A stretch of 64,000 nt of DNA from JBGSUZ01 sp963677505 (GCA_963677505.2 CAXXWB010000039.1:1-64000), one strand, 5' to 3'; shown: positions 35,941-45,415, numbered from the stretch's first letter. A program made the numbers and translations. Notes: generated by a model not told the origin, from the sequence alone.

Positions 35941-35969
35941 ATATCTGTGGGCACGACGCCCGTAGATAT
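35941..35969 (+). repeat. Stable inverted repeat between antiporter and HD-GYP genes
   Basis: ATATCT-GT-GGGC and GCCC-GT-AGATAT surround a five-base loop. As plus-strand RNA the GT/GT step forms two wobble pairs, giving an unbroken 12-base stem. On the minus strand it is an AC/AC internal loop. No T-run follows on either strand. Purpose unknown. Confidence 0.6.
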
Positions 35970-36025
35970 ATTCTTTAGGATTGTTCAACCTATTTCAACG
36001 ACCAATACCCTTGGTCATTAGTAAC

Positions 36026-37555
36026 TTATTTAACTTCTTGTTGCTTTAACGCTGGAACAGATTTCATTTTTCTTTCGTAGTTGTTGTACATAAGAATAGC
36101 AGCTACTGAGAAGAAGATTGGACCACCAATCATCCAAAGCGTAGAAACGATATCACCGTTCATAGCTGGCTCGATGATTGTGAAGAAGTTAGCAAAACCA
36201 ACTGTGAATGTAACAACAACTGAAGCAATGATACCGCTTGTTTTTGTTTTGAACATTACGAAAGGTTTTTCGATAGAATCTTTCTTTTTGAAAGATGCAA
36301 ATGCGCCTGAGATGAACATGTATGGAAGGGTCATTGCAACGTTAGTCATAAGTACTAACTTTGTGAAGAATGCAGCAGCACTTTCACCACCGAATGATAC
36401 AAGAACGATCATTGCAACTGCCATACCACATTGAATCCACATTGCGTTGATAGGCATACCGTTTTTCATTTCGCCCATTTTACCAGGCCATAATTCTTTT
36501 GGCGTACCTTCAATGATCTGCTTAAGTGGTGCGTAAGTTAATGTGAAGAATGCACCAGAAAGGGCTAAGAACATTGAAATACCCATGAATCTTGCAACCA
36601 TTTGACCTGCGATTGTAGCAGTAGCAGCTGTAGAACCAAAAGCAAGAGCCAATTGGTAACCAAGATTGCTCATTGTAACGTAAGCAACAGTACCCATGTT
36701 TACGTTTTCAGCAGTAAGGATTTGACCCCAGTTTGTGAAGATACCGATGAAGAATAAACCAACTGAGTAACCGATAGAAATAACGATTGCTGCCATGATG
36801 ATCCCTTTAGGGAAGTTCTTTTCAGCGTTTTCAGTTTGGTCAACCAAACCGCCAACTACTTCAATACCGCCGTAAGCAAAGAGTGCAAATACGAGGAATG
36901 AAAGAATTGATAAGAAGCTGCCGTATTTAGGGTTTGGAGATGCCGTAAAGTCTGCAAATGATTGGATTGGTTGTGCCAATTCAAAACCATTGAGAACGAG
37001 TACTAATATTGAACCCACTAATAAGAAGATATTAAGACCCATTACAGCAATACCGCCAATAGACGTTACTTTTTTAATTTTGTCTACGCCTTTAGTACCA
37101 ACGAATGTAACTAAGATCATCCAGCAAACGCCGATCATACCAAGTACTTGAGTTGGTTGAAGACCAGCAAAGCCCATGTGTTGCGTCATGTTTTGACCAA
37201 AGATACCGTTTGTTACAGGTACCATGATTGCAGAAGATACGTTAACCATCCATACGATATAAGAAGCATACCACATGAATGTACCAACGAATGCGAATTT
37301 AGGACCTACTGATTTCTCCATCCATGAGAAGATACCACCCTTTTCATTTTTGAAAGCCGAACCATATTCAGCCATCATGAATGCGAAAGGAATGAAGAAT
37401 GCGATTCCTGAAATAATGTACCAAGGAATTGCAGCGTAACCCATGAGATAGAACGATCTAGGAATATTCGCAAAACCGAATACAGATGTGAAAATCATGA
37501 GAATAAGTGCGCTTAATGATAATTTAGAACTTTTAGCACCTGTGTTTGCAGCCAT
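36026..37555 (-). CDS. yjeM: Amino acid permease, glutamate/GABA-antiporter-like (YjeM type)
   Basis: 509 residues with about twelve membrane segments. APC-family start (SALILMIFTSVFGFANIPRSFYLMGYAAIPWY in part), then FAFMMAEYGSAFKNEKGGIFSWME, the first amphipathic region that identifies the YjeM/GadC branch. The last 30 residues are basic and cytoplasmic. It exchanges or imports an amino acid; the substrate is not determined. The coding sequence is uninterrupted, strongly contrasting with the frameshifted regions. A promoter and a palindromic operator-like site lie 57-108 bases upstream of the ATG, so expression is probably controlled by a repressor. Confidence 0.8.
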   Translation of the reverse strand: MAANTGAKSSKLSLSALILMIFTSVFGFANIPRSFYLMGYAAIPWYIISGIAFFIPFAFMMAEYGSAFKNEKGGIFSWMEKSVGPKFAFVGTFMWYASYIVWMVNVSSAIMVPVTNGIFGQNMTQHMGFAGLQPTQVLGMIGVCWMILVTFVGTKGVDKIKKVTSIGGIAVMGLNIFLLVGSILVLVLNGFELAQPIQSFADFTASPNPKYGSFLSILSFLVFALFAYGGIEVVGGLVDQTENAEKNFPKGIIMAAIVISIGYSVGLFFIGIFTNWGQILTAENVNMGTVAYVTMSNLGYQLALAFGSTAATATIAGQMVARFMGISMFLALSGAFFTLTYAPLKQIIEGTPKELWPGKMGEMKNGMPINAMWIQCGMAVAMIVLVSFGGESAAAFFTKLVLMTNVAMTLPYMFISGAFASFKKKDSIEKPFVMFKTKTSGIIASVVVTFTVGFANFFTIIEPAMNGDIVSTLWMIGGPIFFSVAAILMYNNYERKMKSVPALKQQEVK

Positions 37556-37611
37556 TTAATTACACCCCTTAATTAAAATGATGAATTATGAATCCATAAT
37601 CCCCTATATTG

Positions 37612-37663
37612 GTTGAACGTCCAACAGTAAGTTCAATTTAATTAATTTGAGGTTGAAAGTCAA
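37612..37663 (-). promoter_or_regulatory. Promoter and operator-like palindrome of the antiporter gene
   Basis: TTGACT (37658-37663), 17 bases, TAAATT (37635-37640) on the minus strand. The near-perfect 14-base palindrome GTTGGACGTTCAAC (37612-37625) overlaps the start point region, a typical place for a TetR- or GntR-type repressor. The regulator is not in the window. Confidence 0.6.
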
Positions 37664-38027
37664 TTAGGTTGTGAATTGTTATAATTTTCTAACCAATTAC
37701 GAAAATTTAACGATAGCTTGAAGGCTTCGTGTGTCTGGGATTTAGAAATGTCAAATAATAACTGTTAAATAAAATACATATTTTTTCATAGTTTTGTAAC
37801 AATTTTGATTCTCTTCATATGCAACAAACATTGTAATTTGAGTATTTAGAAGAGCTTGTAAAGTGAAACAACTTAAAATATTCAGACAATTTATGCAAAG
37901 GTTTATACAATATTTTTTGTACGTCATTCATTTTTTTATATTCTTTCCGTAGTAGCACATCTATATATATTGGTAACAACATTTGTTTGCGGTAATCTAT
38001 TTTCAATAGTTTTATGCATACTCAGAA
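37664..38027. other. Intergenic stretch without recognised gene
   Basis: AT-rich, between the antiporter promoter and the transketolase terminator. A 63-codon TTG-started frame is present at 37815-38006 on the minus strand but has low complexity and no convincing ribosome binding site. I see no conserved RNA element. Confidence 0.5.
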
Positions 38028-38066
38028 TAAAAAAAGCGATGAATCTTGTCGAAATTCATCGCTTTT
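38028..38066 (-). terminator. Terminator after the split transketolase
   Basis: AAAAGCGATGAAT and ATTCATCGCTTTTTTT on the minus strand form a 13-base stem with a ten-base loop and T-run. Confidence 0.9.
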
Positions 38067-38093
38067 CGTATATATATGAGTTGTTCTGTATAA

Positions 38094-39020
38094 TTACAAC
38101 TTTTCTTTAATTGCTTTAACGATATGAGCAGCTGTCAAACCATATTTTTCCATCAATTCGTTTGGTTTACCAGATTCGCCGAAAGTATCTTGAACGCCAA
38201 TTCTAAGTTGTCTTTGTGGCGCTTGTTCAGTAAGCACTTCTGCAACTGCCGAACCTAAACCACCAATAATGTTATGCTCTTCAGCTGTTACAATTAACTT
38301 TGTCTCTTTAGCCGCTTTGACAATAATCTCAGCATCGATTGGTTTAATGGTGTGCATATCAATAACTCTCACTGAAATACCTTCAGCTTCAAGAGTTTCT
38401 GCCGCCATCATTGCTTCGTTAACCATAATACCCGTCCCGATAATGGTTACATCCGTACCTTTTTTAAGTTCACAACCTTTACCAATCTCAATAACCGCAT
38501 CCGCTGGGTAAAGCGTTGGTACTGCTGCTCTGCCAAGTCTGATATAACAAGGGCCGTACATTGCAATTGCTGCCTCTAGTAATTTTTCAGTAGACACATC
38601 ATCAGCAGGGTTGATCACTGTCATATTTGGAATAGCTCTCATAAGTGCCATATCTTCAATGGCTTGGTGAGATGCACCATCTTCACCAACAGTAAGCCCC
38701 GCATGTGTTGCACATACTTTAACATTAAGTTTTGGGTAGCAAATTGAGTTACGAATGACTTCGAAAGCACGACCTGCTGCGAACATTGCAAATGTTGAAG
38801 CTACAGGAATCTTACCTGAAGCTGCAAGACCAGCTGCAACACCCATCATATTTTGCTCAGCAATACCCATATCAAAGAATCTTTCAGGGAAAGCTTTTGC
38901 AAATACATCTGTTTTAGTTGATTTTGAAAGGTCGGCGTCTAATACGACAACCTGGTTATTTTTCTCTCCGATTTTAGCAAGGGCAACGCCATAGGCTTCT
39001 CTAGTAGCAATTTTAGACAT
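38094..39020 (-). CDS. Transketolase, C-terminal (pyrimidine-binding) subunit
   Basis: 308 residues. It has the pyrimidine-binding region with the catalytic-site Glu in DMGIAEQNMMGVAAGLA and the conserved GEDGASHQAIEDMALMR, followed by the transketolase C-terminal fold (EEHNIIGGLGSAVAE). It forms a heteromer with the N-terminal subunit encoded directly upstream; start and stop overlap at 39020. Split transketolases of this type act in ribose supply or in the synthesis of aromatic precursors. The full-length transketolase at 45416-47416 is a second, separate enzyme. Confidence 0.92.
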   Translation of the reverse strand: MSKIATREAYGVALAKIGEKNNQVVVLDADLSKSTKTDVFAKAFPERFFDMGIAEQNMMGVAAGLAASGKIPVASTFAMFAAGRAFEVIRNSICYPKLNVKVCATHAGLTVGEDGASHQAIEDMALMRAIPNMTVINPADDVSTEKLLEAAIAMYGPCYIRLGRAAVPTLYPADAVIEIGKGCELKKGTDVTIIGTGIMVNEAMMAAETLEAEGISVRVIDMHTIKPIDAEIIVKAAKETKLIVTAEEHNIIGGLGSAVAEVLTEQAPQRQLRIGVQDTFGESGKPNELMEKYGLTAAHIVKAIKEKL

Positions 39021-39844
39021 TAGTTTGCACCTCCCAATTCATTTAAAGCTGTTGCAAGCTCTTCATTTGAAGGCGCTTTACCATGCCAGCCCACTTGATT
39101 TTCCATAAATGAAACGCCTTTACCTTTTACTGTGTTGGCAATAACAATTGATGGCTTGCCTTTAGTTGCTTTTGCTGTTTCATAGGCAGCGATAATTGCT
39201 TCCATGTCATGACCATCTACAAGAATAACGTTCCAGCCAAAGCTTTCAAATTTCTTATCTACAGGCTTAACGGACATAACGTCGTCATTTTTACCATCAA
39301 TTTGGAGACCGTTAAAGTCAAGAATTGCTGTTAAATTATCTAACTTGAAGTGAGCTGCCGCCATAGCCGCTTCCCAAACAAGACCTTCATTTAATTCACC
39401 GTCGCCGAGAAGGGCATACACACGGCTACTATCCTGATCCATCTTAGATGCCATTGCCATACCCACTGCTGCCGATATGCCTTGACCTAGTGAGCCTGTT
39501 GACATTTCTACCCCAGGAATATTTTTCATGTCTGGGTGACCTTGTAGTCTTGAATTGATTCTTCTAAGGGTTAATAATTCTTCAACTGGGAAGTATCCTC
39601 TGCGAGCAAGGGTCGCGTAAAGTACTGGAGCAGCATGTCCTTTAGAAAGAACAAATCTGTCTCTTCCAGCCATTTTAGGATTTTCAGGATTAATGTTCAT
39701 TGTATTGAAGTAAAGTGCCGTCATAAGGTCCGCCGCTGACAAAGAACCACCTGGATGGCCTGATGATGCTGCATGAACCATTTTTAAAATGTCCTTGCGA
39801 ATTTCTTTCGCAGTCATTTGAAGCTCAGTCAAACTCAGTTTCAT
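39020..39844 (-). CDS. Transketolase, N-terminal (diphosphate-binding) subunit
   Basis: 274 residues from ATG 39844 after AGGAGG. It carries HAASSGHPGGSLSAADLM, the thiamine diphosphate motif GDGELNEGLVWEAAMAAAHFKLDNL (GDG...N, in part), and LSKGHAAPVLYATLA. It supplies the ThDP-binding half of the split enzyme. It precedes the C-terminal subunit gene. The last residues (ATALNELGGAN) match the family's usual end. Confidence 0.92.
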   Translation of the reverse strand: MKLSLTELQMTAKEIRKDILKMVHAASSGHPGGSLSAADLMTALYFNTMNINPENPKMAGRDRFVLSKGHAAPVLYATLARRGYFPVEELLTLRRINSRLQGHPDMKNIPGVEMSTGSLGQGISAAVGMAMASKMDQDSSRVYALLGDGELNEGLVWEAAMAAAHFKLDNLTAILDFNGLQIDGKNDDVMSVKPVDKKFESFGWNVILVDGHDMEAIIAAYETAKATKGKPSIVIANTVKGKGVSFMENQVGWHGKAPSNEELATALNELGGAN

Positions 39845-39916
39845 TTGATTATCCTCCTATTTATGCTTTAATTGGGCTATTATTTGTCCCAGTGGCATTT
39901 TATGTCCCTGGAAACT

Positions 39917-39966
39917 TAAAAAACACCAGAGCTTTGGCAGATCATGACGATCTGCTAAAGTCTCTG
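39917..39966 (-). terminator. Terminator overlapping the 3' end of tagA/wecG
   Basis: CAGAG-ACTTT-AGCAGATC and GATCTGC-CAAAG-CTCTG form a stem on the minus strand, followed by T6. The TGA stop of the upstream glycosyltransferase (39942) lies in the GTCAT-type loop, so the last eight codons form the left arm. Confidence 0.8.
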
Positions 39967-40685
39967 CTAATTAATACCTTAATCATGAATTTGGGCAATG
40001 ACATCATTCTGCCAATGCGAGTAGGTTCTTTCAGCAATCTGTAGAACCACTCTAAATGTAAGTTTTGAAAAAGCTTTGGCGCACGTTTTGTCGTACCTGC
40101 CCATATATCTATTCCACCGCCAACACCCATTGCAACTTTTACATTTAAGGTCTTACGGTTATGATAAATCCACTTTTCTTGTCTTGGGGCTCCTAATGCA
40201 ACAAACAAAAGGTCCGGTTTAACTTCATTAATATGATCAAGGATTTTATCCTCGTCTTCTTTTTTATAATAACCGTCTTGAGTTCCTTTATATTGAATGT
40301 TCGGATAGCACTCTTTCATTTTTTCCACAGCCTTATCGGCAACGCCAGGTTTCCCACCAAATATGAAAATAGAACGTTTGGTGTTGTTGGCATATTTCAG
40401 CATGCGCTCCATGGTATCAACCCCTGTGACTCGCTCTGAAAGCCCAAGCTGATGGATCTTAGATGCGTAAATAAGACCAATTCCATCAGGAATGACTAAA
40501 TCGGCATCTTCTAAAACGTCTTTAATCTCGCTATCCGTTTGAGCCATCATGACAATTTCTGTATTTGGCGTACAGATTATGCTCATTTGCGGCTCTTCCA
40601 TCAGTGTCAGAAATCGATCATATGCTGTTTCATTTGTCACTTGGTGAATTTTAACACCAAGAATTTTAATGGACTTGACTTCCAT
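39942..40685 (-). CDS. WecG/TagA/CpsF-family glycosyltransferase
   Basis: 247 residues from ATG 40685 after AAAGGGG. Family motifs are TPNTEIVMMAQ, LVIPDGIGLIYASK, VTGVDTMERML, FGGKPGVADKAVEKM, and the C-terminal FVALGAPRQEKWIYHNR and GGGIDIWAGTTKRAP. The enzyme adds N-acetylmannosamine (or an N-acetylmannosaminuronic acid) to a lipid-linked GlcNAc acceptor, the second step of teichoic acid or related surface polymer synthesis, on the cytoplasmic membrane face. The acceptor pathway is not in this window. Confidence 0.92.
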   Translation of the reverse strand: MEVKSIKILGVKIHQVTNETAYDRFLTLMEEPQMSIICTPNTEIVMMAQTDSEIKDVLEDADLVIPDGIGLIYASKIHQLGLSERVTGVDTMERMLKYANNTKRSIFIFGGKPGVADKAVEKMKECYPNIQYKGTQDGYYKKEDEDKILDHINEVKPDLLFVALGAPRQEKWIYHNRKTLNVKVAMGVGGGIDIWAGTTKRAPKLFQNLHLEWFYRLLKEPTRIGRMMSLPKFMIKVLISRDFSRSS

Positions 40686-40777
40686 AGTTTAACCCCTTTT
40701 TTTCGAATGCTCGTAAGAAAATACACTAAACCAAAAACGAGTATATATAATTTTATAGCGATAGTCAAACCGCATTG

Positions 40778-41296
40778 CTATTGAATCGTATATGAACCTT
40801 TAATCATCATCCAAGAATCTCCAGTAACTTTTACCCCTCTGCCATCATTTCGTGGCACAAGAATCAAGTGATTCCCAGTAATTGCCTGTCCATCTAAAAG
40901 ATCTGTCCCAACGGTCAAATCTGCTAAGCCACCTCCAGGACCAATAATAGTTTTAGCCGTTCCTGCTCTTAGAATCAGCATTGAACTTTCGCTAAGTACT
41001 AACTTGCTACCGGCTTTCACTTGTACCAATACAAAGCCTTCTGGTGCAGCACTGCCATTTAAAGCCAATGCCTCGATTTGGGTTTGTAAAGAAGATAATT
41101 TTTGATCCACATTGGTAGAACTATTGCTACTCAATTTGGTTTCCAATTCAGCAATTCTTTTCTCAACATAGCTCTTTGTCACAATCGGGTCAGTATCTGA
41201 ACCTGCAGCGCCTAAGGCTGCTATAGAAACGCCACCTACGGCAGTTGTGCATAGAACACCAATTAAAATATACATTACTTTGCTGAAATGTCTCAT
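40778..41296 (-). CDS. Exported protein of unknown function
   Basis: 172 residues from ATG 41296 (MRHFSKVMYIL) after AAAGGAGG. A signal or anchor segment covers the first 30 residues. A short coiled coil (YVEKRIAELETKLSS...LQTQIEALAL) leads to a C-terminal beta domain with GSKLVLSESSMLILRAGTA, then GGLADLTVGTDL and LILVPRNDGRG. This arrangement occurs in many Firmicutes as an uncharacterised secreted or membrane-anchored protein. The Gly-rich repeats suggest a trimeric or lattice-forming domain. No catalytic residues are evident. It lies downstream of mazF on the same strand. Confidence 0.7.
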   Translation of the reverse strand: MRHFSKVMYILIGVLCTTAVGGVSIAALGAAGSDTDPIVTKSYVEKRIAELETKLSSNSSTNVDQKLSSLQTQIEALALNGSAAPEGFVLVQVKAGSKLVLSESSMLILRAGTAKTIIGPGGGLADLTVGTDLLDGQAITGNHLILVPRNDGRGVKVTGDSWMMIKGSYTIQ

Positions 41297-41334
41297 AAGC
41301 GCCTCCTTTGTTAAATGGTTTAATGGCAAAATTG

Positions 41335-41362
41335 AAGGCTTCTGGCAGAAGCCAAAAGCCTT
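41335..41362 (-). terminator. Hairpin downstream of mazF
   Basis: AAGGCTTTTGGCTTCTG pairs with CAGAAGCCTT around a tight loop. No long T-run follows, so termination may be partial. Confidence 0.5.
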
Positions 41363-41368
41363 ATATAC

Positions 41369-41713
41369 TTAAAGCAATCCCAAGCTGACCAACAATGCCA
41401 CATCCACTTTTTCCATTAATTCTGGACTAAGTGTTCCTAGCTTTTGGATCAGTCTTTTCTTGTCAATGGTTCGTATTTGTTCCAAAAGAACGACTGAATC
41501 TTTTATTAATCCAACATCTTCTTTATGTATTTCGACGTGGGTAGGCAACTTGGCTTTTGCAATTTTCGCAGTGATTGCTGCGACAATTACGGTCGGACTA
41601 TATTTATTGCCTACATCGTTTTGAACGATGAGAACTGGCCGTTGACCACCTTGTTCGGAACCCACGACGGGACTGAGATCTGCGAAATAAACATCTCCAC
41701 GTTTGATTGTCAT
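41369..41713 (-). CDS. mazF: MazF/NdoA-type endoribonuclease toxin
   Basis: 114 residues from ATG 41713 (MTIKRGDVYFADLS), which overlaps the junction TAA-T-ATG with the antitoxin gene, so translation is coupled. Conserved features are RGDVYFADLSPVVGSEQGGQRPVLIVQND with the catalytic Arg region, TVIVAAITAK, the Thr/Arg pair in LPTHVEI, and LLEQIRTIDKKRL. It cleaves mRNA at short U-rich sites. The partner antitoxin is directly upstream. The placement after alr is the standard Firmicute ndoAI-ndoA context. Confidence 0.94.
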   Translation of the reverse strand: MTIKRGDVYFADLSPVVGSEQGGQRPVLIVQNDVGNKYSPTVIVAAITAKIAKAKLPTHVEIHKEDVGLIKDSVVLLEQIRTIDKKRLIQKLGTLSPELMEKVDVALLVSLGLL

Positions 41714-41714
41714 A

Positions 41715-42032
<318 letters not shown>

Positions 42033-42071
42033 AACTGGCACCTCCAAATAAGGATGTCTTGAACATCACTC

Positions 42072-42100
42072 ATTATATTATATTCAAACACGGGAGTAAA
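42072..42100 (-). promoter_or_regulatory. Promoter of the antitoxin-toxin operon
   Basis: TTTACT (42095-42100), 17 bases, TATAAT (42072-42077) on the minus strand, 40 bases before the antitoxin ATG. Confidence 0.65.
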
Positions 42101-42151
42101 GTTGTAAAAGATAACAAAATAAGTGTACTTTTAGACAATAGTCCCTGATTT

Positions 42152-43330
42152 CTAGTCAATATAACTTAAATAATCCTTGACCTTAATAATCTCACCCTTT
42201 GAAATATATACCCTTGGAACCCGTTTATCAATCATACAAACGATTTCATAGTTAATGGTGTCAATATAATCAGCAACTGCATCTATGGTAATTTCTTTCC
42301 CATGATCTTCGCCAAATAGGGTAACAATATCCCCTTGTTTGCAATCATAGCCCGTTACATTGACCATGCACTGATCCATGCAAATTCTACCGACCACATC
42401 GACAAGATTGCCATTTAAAAGAACTTTAGCTTTTCCTGTAAACATTCTGGTAAATCCATCTGCATAACCAATAGGAATTGATGCAATCTTTTCTTCTCCT
42501 GTGGTGTGGTACTTGAGTCCATAGCTGATACCTTCATTAGGTCCAAGTGTTTTAACATGGGAAACCATAGCCCTAAGGGACATAACCTGCTTAAGGTCTG
42601 CCTTTTCCTTAATCACTTCGTTAGAAGGATACATGCCATATTGCATAATACCTGCACGAACCATATTGTAATTCAAGTTAGGCAAATCAATAATAGCAGC
42701 ACTGTTGGCAACGTGTTTAATGGGAATTCGAACCCCTAAAACGTCCAATTCGCTAATGACTGCGTTGAATTTTTCTACTTGCATCATGGTGTAAGTTTTA
42801 TCCGTGTCGTCTGCTGTGGCAAAGTGAGTAAAAATCCCTTCAATTTCGATGTTGGGCATTTTCGACATTTGGAAAATTGCCTGGGCTGTTTCAAAGTCAG
42901 CCTTCATACCAATTCGATGCATGCCTGTGTCTATTTTAATATGAATTTTCCCCGTCTTCTTTTGTTGAACGGCTAAGTTAGAAAACAAAGTGACTTGCTC
43001 TAATGTATAAAAGGTTTGTATCAACTGCTTATCCAATACACATTCCAATAGATGATTAGGGGTATAACCCAAAATCAAAATTTCTACATTTGGAAATTGC
43101 TTTTTTAATTGAATGCCTTCGCTAAGGGTCGCTACGGCAAATCGATCTGCACCATTCTCTAATAGGGTCTTCCCAATTTCTAAAGCCCCATGACCATATC
43201 CATCAGCTTTGATAACTGCAGTACACATCGCTTCAGGTTTGGTTAATCGACGTACTTCTCTCATATTATGTGCCAAGTGGTCCAGATTAATTTCCGCCCA
43301 AACAGGACGGCTGATTTTCTCGATTTGCAT
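42152..43330 (-). CDS. alr: Alanine racemase
   Basis: 392 residues from ATG 43330 (MQIEKISRPVWAEINLDHLAHN), with AAGGGGG 9 bases upstream; the longer frame to 43351 lacks support. The PLP Lys lies in CTAVIKADGYGHGALE, the catalytic Tyr in SYGLKYHTTG, and the PLP-phosphate contacts in HVANSAAI and IPIGYADGF. The C-terminal beta domain ends in CMIDKRVPRVYIS. It converts L- to D-alanine for peptidoglycan. It sits between nnr and the mazEF genes. Confidence 0.96.
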   Translation of the reverse strand: MQIEKISRPVWAEINLDHLAHNMREVRRLTKPEAMCTAVIKADGYGHGALEIGKTLLENGADRFAVATLSEGIQLKKQFPNVEILILGYTPNHLLECVLDKQLIQTFYTLEQVTLFSNLAVQQKKTGKIHIKIDTGMHRIGMKADFETAQAIFQMSKMPNIEIEGIFTHFATADDTDKTYTMMQVEKFNAVISELDVLGVRIPIKHVANSAAIIDLPNLNYNMVRAGIMQYGMYPSNEVIKEKADLKQVMSLRAMVSHVKTLGPNEGISYGLKYHTTGEEKIASIPIGYADGFTRMFTGKAKVLLNGNLVDVVGRICMDQCMVNVTGYDCKQGDIVTLFGEDHGKEITIDAVADYIDTINYEIVCMIDKRVPRVYISKGEIIKVKDYLSYID

Positions 43331-43382
43331 ACGTAGTATCCCCCTTGTCAATTGTTCGTTTCTAGCATTTTGTCAATACCTT

Positions 43383-44930
43383 TTAACGTCCAGCCAAGAC
43401 CTTTAGTGCTTTGGTAATACCTTCCACAATATCGCCAGCAAGGAGGCCGTGTTCTCCACGACTTTCTGCCATAATATCCCCTGCCATGCCATGAATATAC
43501 ACTCCGAATATAGCCGCGTTAATTGGCTTAAAGCCCTGAGCAATAAAGCTAGTAATGACGCCTGTTAAAACATCGCCGCTGCCTGCAGTAGCCATGCCAG
43601 GATTGCCATTCACATTAATATATACTTCACCCGAAGGCGTTGCAATAACAGTTCTAGAACCTTTTAAAACCGTAATCACTCCCCATTCTTGAGAGAACTT
43701 CAAAGCCGTTTCAATAGGTTTATTGCTAACTTCTTCAACGTCCAAGCCCGTTAATCTAGACATTTCTCCAGGATGAGGCGTTATGATAATATCGGATTTT
43801 TTATTTTCAAGCCAGTGAACATTCTTCGCAAGGGCGTTAAGACCATCTGCATCAATAACCAAAGGCTTATGAACTTCAAAGATAATTCTTTTGAGAAGTT
43901 CGCCCACTTCAGCATTTAAGCCACAACCTGGTCCTATTGCCAATACATCACTTTTATTGCTGTCTTCAATAACTTTGTTGAAGTTGTTAATACCAATAAC
44001 GCCTTTTCTAACTTCAACAAGAGGGACTGTAACCGTTTCCGGAACTGCTGTCGTTATAATAACATTAAGACTCTCAGGAATATAAAGTTTTAATAGACCC
44101 ATTCCAGATCTTAATGCCGCTTTACATGATAAAATAGCTGCGCCTGTAAGACCAGTAGACCCAGCAACAATATTGCCCTTTCCATAATCCCCTTTGTTAG
44201 TATTTCTCTTTCTATGAGGAATCATAGCTTCAATCACTTCACTGGTAATAATATTGTACTTGATATTAATAGAATCAATCACTACATCTGGGACGCCAAT
44301 ACCCTTAATGAGCAACTCTCCGTTATAATCAGAACCTGGGAACATGATATTCCCAATTTTAGGAATTACCAAGCTCACCGTTTTATTAGCCTTAATTGCC
44401 GTTCCAAGAACCTTCCCAGTGTCGCTGTCAATACCTGAAGGTAAGTCAACAGATAGAATATAGTCGGACATTTCATTGACCAAGTCGATGACTTCGGCAA
44501 AAATTCCATGGACTGGTTTTGACAGGCCCGTTCCAAATATAGCATCTACCAGTAGAGACTTTTGGCGAATGGCTTTTTCAAGTTTAACGAATCCACCCCC
44601 ATCAAAAACTTCATCAATTTGTATGGACAACTTTTTCAAAATATTTAAATTGGCCAAAGCTTCGCCCTCTATATGGCTAGACTTTCCTATAACAAATACT
44701 CTGACGGGAATTTTTACATTGTATAAATGTCTGGCAATAACAAAACCGTCACCACCATTATTTCCTGGTCCTGACAATATAATGACTCGATCAAATTCGC
44801 TTTTCATCTTAATAATTTCGTCAAATACTACCTTGCCTGCATTTTCCATTAGAACGATCCCAGGCATGCCTATGTTTTCCATAGAATATCGATCTATTAA
44901 ACTCATTTGTTCACTATTAGCTAATAACAT
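43383..44930 (-). CDS. nnr: Bifunctional NAD(P)H-hydrate epimerase / ADP-dependent dehydratase
   Basis: 515 residues. The N-terminal YjeF_N domain (about 1-215) has GPGNNGGDGFVIARHL and VDAIFGTGLSKP. The C-terminal ribokinase-like dehydratase (about 225-515) has NKGDYGKGNIVAGSTGLTGAAIL, the ADP/NAD(P)HX site TPHPGEMSRLTG and the GxGD in ATAGSGDVLTG. It repairs hydrated NADH/NADPH. The start ATG 44930 overlaps acpS's stop by a few bases, as in many Firmicutes. Confidence 0.95.
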   Translation of the reverse strand: MLLANSEQMSLIDRYSMENIGMPGIVLMENAGKVVFDEIIKMKSEFDRVIILSGPGNNGGDGFVIARHLYNVKIPVRVFVIGKSSHIEGEALANLNILKKLSIQIDEVFDGGGFVKLEKAIRQKSLLVDAIFGTGLSKPVHGIFAEVIDLVNEMSDYILSVDLPSGIDSDTGKVLGTAIKANKTVSLVIPKIGNIMFPGSDYNGELLIKGIGVPDVVIDSINIKYNIITSEVIEAMIPHRKRNTNKGDYGKGNIVAGSTGLTGAAILSCKAALRSGMGLLKLYIPESLNVIITTAVPETVTVPLVEVRKGVIGINNFNKVIEDSNKSDVLAIGPGCGLNAEVGELLKRIIFEVHKPLVIDADGLNALAKNVHWLENKKSDIIITPHPGEMSRLTGLDVEEVSNKPIETALKFSQEWGVITVLKGSRTVIATPSGEVYINVNGNPGMATAGSGDVLTGVITSFIAQGFKPINAAIFGVYIHGMAGDIMAESRGEHGLLAGDIVEGITKALKVLAGR

Positions 44931-44932
44931 TT

Positions 44933-45310
44933 TTACGTTCTCCTTATGCCAATTGCATACGCAATAGCTTGGTTTTTCGAATGTGCTAAACTGATTAATA
45001 CTTCATTTATCTTAAGGGCTTCGCTTATTTCAAGAGCTCCGCCCGATAAAACCACATAGGGTTTACCTAAGCTATCCCTCAAAATTTCTATTTCTGTCCA
45101 TTTACAACCTCTAAGACCCGTTCCAAATACTTTGAGTACAGCTTCTTTCCCCGCAAAATTCCCTGCGACGGTTTCACTGCGCCAATGTTTTTCTTCCAAC
45201 ATTTCTTGCTCTCGAGGACTGAATAGTTTCTTTTTAAAGCCCGAATGGCGGCCCAACGTCTTTTCGATTCGATCAATATCGATCAAATCTGTTCCAATGC
45301 CTACGACCAA
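44933..45310 (-). CDS. acpS: Holo-[acyl-carrier-protein] synthase
   Basis: About 125 residues. TTG 45310 is the likely start because AAGGAGG lies 7 bases upstream; a GTG at 45316 is too close to it. VVGIGTDLIDIDRI and GNFAGKEAVLKVFGTG carry the Asp and Glu that bind Mg-CoA. The C-terminal AHSKNQAIAYAI is typical. It transfers phosphopantetheine to acyl carrier protein. First gene of the acpS-nnr-alr string. Confidence 0.95.
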   Translation of the reverse strand: MVVGIGTDLIDIDRIEKTLGRHSGFKKKLFSPREQEMLEEKHWRSETVAGNFAGKEAVLKVFGTGLRGCKWTEIEILRDSLGKPYVVLSGGALEISEALKINEVLISLAHSKNQAIAYAIGIRRT

Positions 45311-45354
45311 AGGCACACCTCCTTAAACCTATTTACTATAGCCTATCTTAACGC

Positions 45355-45381
45355 TAAAAAGCGCTTGAATCAAGCGCTTTT
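45355..45381 (-). terminator. Terminator after full-length transketolase
   Basis: AAAAGCGCTTGA and TCAAGCGCTTTTT with a single-base loop region, 35 bases after the transketolase stop on the minus strand. Confidence 0.88.
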
Positions 45382-45415
45382 GTGGTATTTCATCTGATGT
45401 GGGGCTGGTTTATCT

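Noticed and set aside
37815..38006. 63-codon minus-strand frame in the intergenic region
   Set aside because: TTG start, no ribosome binding site and low-complexity composition.
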